Assembly: GCA_021825955.1 (NCBI GenBank)
Contig: JAKAEH010000002.1
Coordinates: 1-14,087, forward strand
Origin: a bacterium
GTDB taxonomy: Bacteria > Patescibacteria > Microgenomatia > Levybacterales > UBA12049
Direction of reading: 5' to 3'
DNA: 14,087 nucleotides
The translations under genes and the position numbers were made by a program. The notes beneath the pieces are model-generated. The model was not told the origin of the DNA. It made no database searches and saw nothing but the letters and a program-made list of their open reading frames with translations. Numbering within the stretch: position 1 is the first letter of the stretch; each line of letters begins with the position of its first letter. Positions 13,309 through 14,087 of the stretch are shown in pieces.

Positions 13309-14087
13309 TCATGGTTGGCAGCTTTGAAAAGTTGGAAGAGTAGAAGTGCTAATCTTAGATAAACAAGCTACCCCGGTAACTTTTGCGATAAAATTAAGAA
13401 GGAAGAATGATAAAAATATTAAAACTAATCCTAAGACTGTAAAAGAAATTATTTTCCTAGCCAATACTACTGCTTTTGGATCTCCACCCGATGTTATTAA
13501 TCTAATTCCACCAATAATTATGAAAATAACAGCTACTGCTCCGGCAAGCAATAATCCGTAATATATCAAGTTTGCAAGTAAGGGAAATATGCAGTCCAGT
13601 GTCCAAACTGCGTTTGCTCCTGACCCACAACTAAAAGTTGTTCCTGGACCCCCGAATTCTCCTCCATAAGAAGGGGGTTTTGGTCCTGTGCCCGGTGTTT
13701 GTTTACAGCAGACTTTGTTGATATCCGTACATCTGCCATCTACAGGTGTATATCCTATCCCACAAAGTCCTCCTCCAACGTAACCTTTTGTCTTACACGC
13801 TGCTCCATCTCCAAGCGAGTCACATTCAGGAGTTAGTTTACAACAAATTTGTTGAGTGTTTTCACAAGTTCCATTTACAGGTGTATAGTGAATAGGGGCA
13901 ACGGGGCACCCCCCTATTCCTCCTACTCTATCTATGCAGCTTGCCGGGGCTGCGCAGGTTGGAGTTAGTTTACAACAAATTTGTTGAGTGTTTTCACAAG
14001 TTCCATTTACAGGTGTATAGTGAATAGGGGCAACGGGGCACCCCCCTATTCCTCCTACTCTATCTATGCAGCTTGCCGGGGCTGCGC
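13309..14087 (-). CDS. T4SS pilin-like membrane protein with N-terminal six-cysteine repeats, partial
   Basis: The frame stays open from the window end to TGA at 13311-13309 (258 residues visible), so the N-terminus is missing. The C-terminal part, from about LDCIFPLLANLIYYGLLLAG, has two membrane helices around GGIRLITSGGDPKAVVLARK, the pattern of CPR type IV secretion pilin (VirB2/TrbC-like) proteins. Upstream are three cysteine-rich units: two identical 44-residue copies and a diverged 45-residue one (13693-13827), each with six cysteines ending in ICC or VCC, then a Pro/Gly-rich linker. VirB2-type pilins are normally short with little more than a signal peptide before the helices, so this is a modular pilin-like protein. 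It probably belongs to the same machine as the PrgI and VirB4 proteins downstream, after a 335-nt gap. A TTG at 13569 inside the frame is not the real start. Confidence 0.82.
   Translation of the reverse strand, partial: AAPASCIDRVGGIGGCPVAPIHYTPVNGTCENTQQICCKLTPTCAAPASCIDRVGGIGGCPVAPIHYTPVNGTCENTQQICCKLTPECDSLGDGAACKTKGYVGGGLCGIGYTPVDGRCTDINKVCCKQTPGTGPKPPSYGGEFGGPGTTFSCGSGANAVWTLDCIFPLLANLIYYGLLLAGAVAVIFIIIGGIRLITSGGDPKAVVLARKIISFTVLGLVLIFLSFFLLNFIAKVTGVACLSKISTSTLPTFQSCQP
13829..14087 (-). repeat. Perfect 132-bp in-frame tandem repeat (two copies, second cut by the window end)
   Basis: The block 13829-13960 is repeated from 13961 with an exact 132-bp offset, and all 127 visible bases of the second copy are identical. 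The unit encodes 44 residues (TCAAPASCIDRVGGIGGC through ICCKLTP) with six cysteines. Identity at synonymous positions points to a recent duplication or gene conversion. More copies may lie beyond the window. Confidence 0.95.

Noticed and set aside
13239..13343. 34-codon plus-strand ORF (MFGIKIYFPKYKM...) with a purine-rich stretch upstream
   Set aside because: It runs antisense into the conserved pilin-like gene, has no recognisable domain and only a poor ribosome site; its length is expected by chance.
13309..13569. Stand-alone 86-residue pilin starting at TTG 13569
   Set aside because: The same frame continues without a stop through the cysteine repeats to the window end, and the TTG has no ribosome site.
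13829..14087. CRISPR-like or non-coding repeat array
   Set aside because: The 132-bp unit is directly adjacent, without spacers, and stays in frame inside a protein; it is a coding tandem repeat.

Overview
The window is AT-rich bacterial DNA around a chromosomal replication origin. It most resembles a Candidate Phyla Radiation (Patescibacteria) genome, probably of the Microgenomates type. Four things suggest this: the conserved origin block rpmH-rnpA-yidD-yidC-jag is followed by an O-antigen-ligase-like gene instead of mnmE/mnmG/rsmG; the Jag protein is short; a PrgI/VirB4/pilin type IV secretion-like locus lies beside dnaN; and many start codons have no Shine-Dalgarno. TGA works as a normal stop (yidD, the peptidase-like gene, the pilin gene), so the TGA recoding of some CPR lineages does not apply. 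The lineage call is inference from gene content.

Layout. Positions 1-4845 are all on the minus strand and run away from the origin: rpmH, rnpA, yidD, yidC, jag and an O-antigen-ligase-like gene packed with overlaps; then, after an 87-nt gap with its own putative promoter and a good RBS, an RNase HI gene and a partial gene for a degenerate NAD-epimerase-like domain followed by a membrane segment. Positions 4846-4976 are a divergent promoter region with a perfect DnaA box. dnaA (4977-6335) and dnaN (6464-7570) are on the plus strand, and the AT-rich spacer between them carries several DnaA-box-like nonamers and is the best oriC candidate.

From 7554 to the end everything is again on the minus strand, pointing at the origin: a pilin-like membrane protein with cysteine-rich repeats (partial, 13309-14087); a 335-nt gap with a putative promoter and a possible leader ORF; a long PrgI fusion protein; a VirB4/TraC N-domain-like protein; a VirB4-type ATPase; a membrane-anchored C39-like cysteine peptidase; and a small membrane protein whose end overlaps dnaN.

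The left block makes ribosomal protein L34, the RNase P protein, membrane-protein insertion factors and an RNA-binding protein, then envelope proteins. The right block looks like a trans-envelope machine: ATPase, PrgI/VirB3-like membrane component, pilin-like subunit and an envelope peptidase. The points most worth a second look are the six-cysteine modules shared by the pilin-like protein and the peptidase, a perfect 132-bp tandem duplication at the window edge, the PrgI fusion architecture, and a repeated arrangement of a -10-like hexamer 6-8 nt before ATG that suggests leaderless mRNAs.
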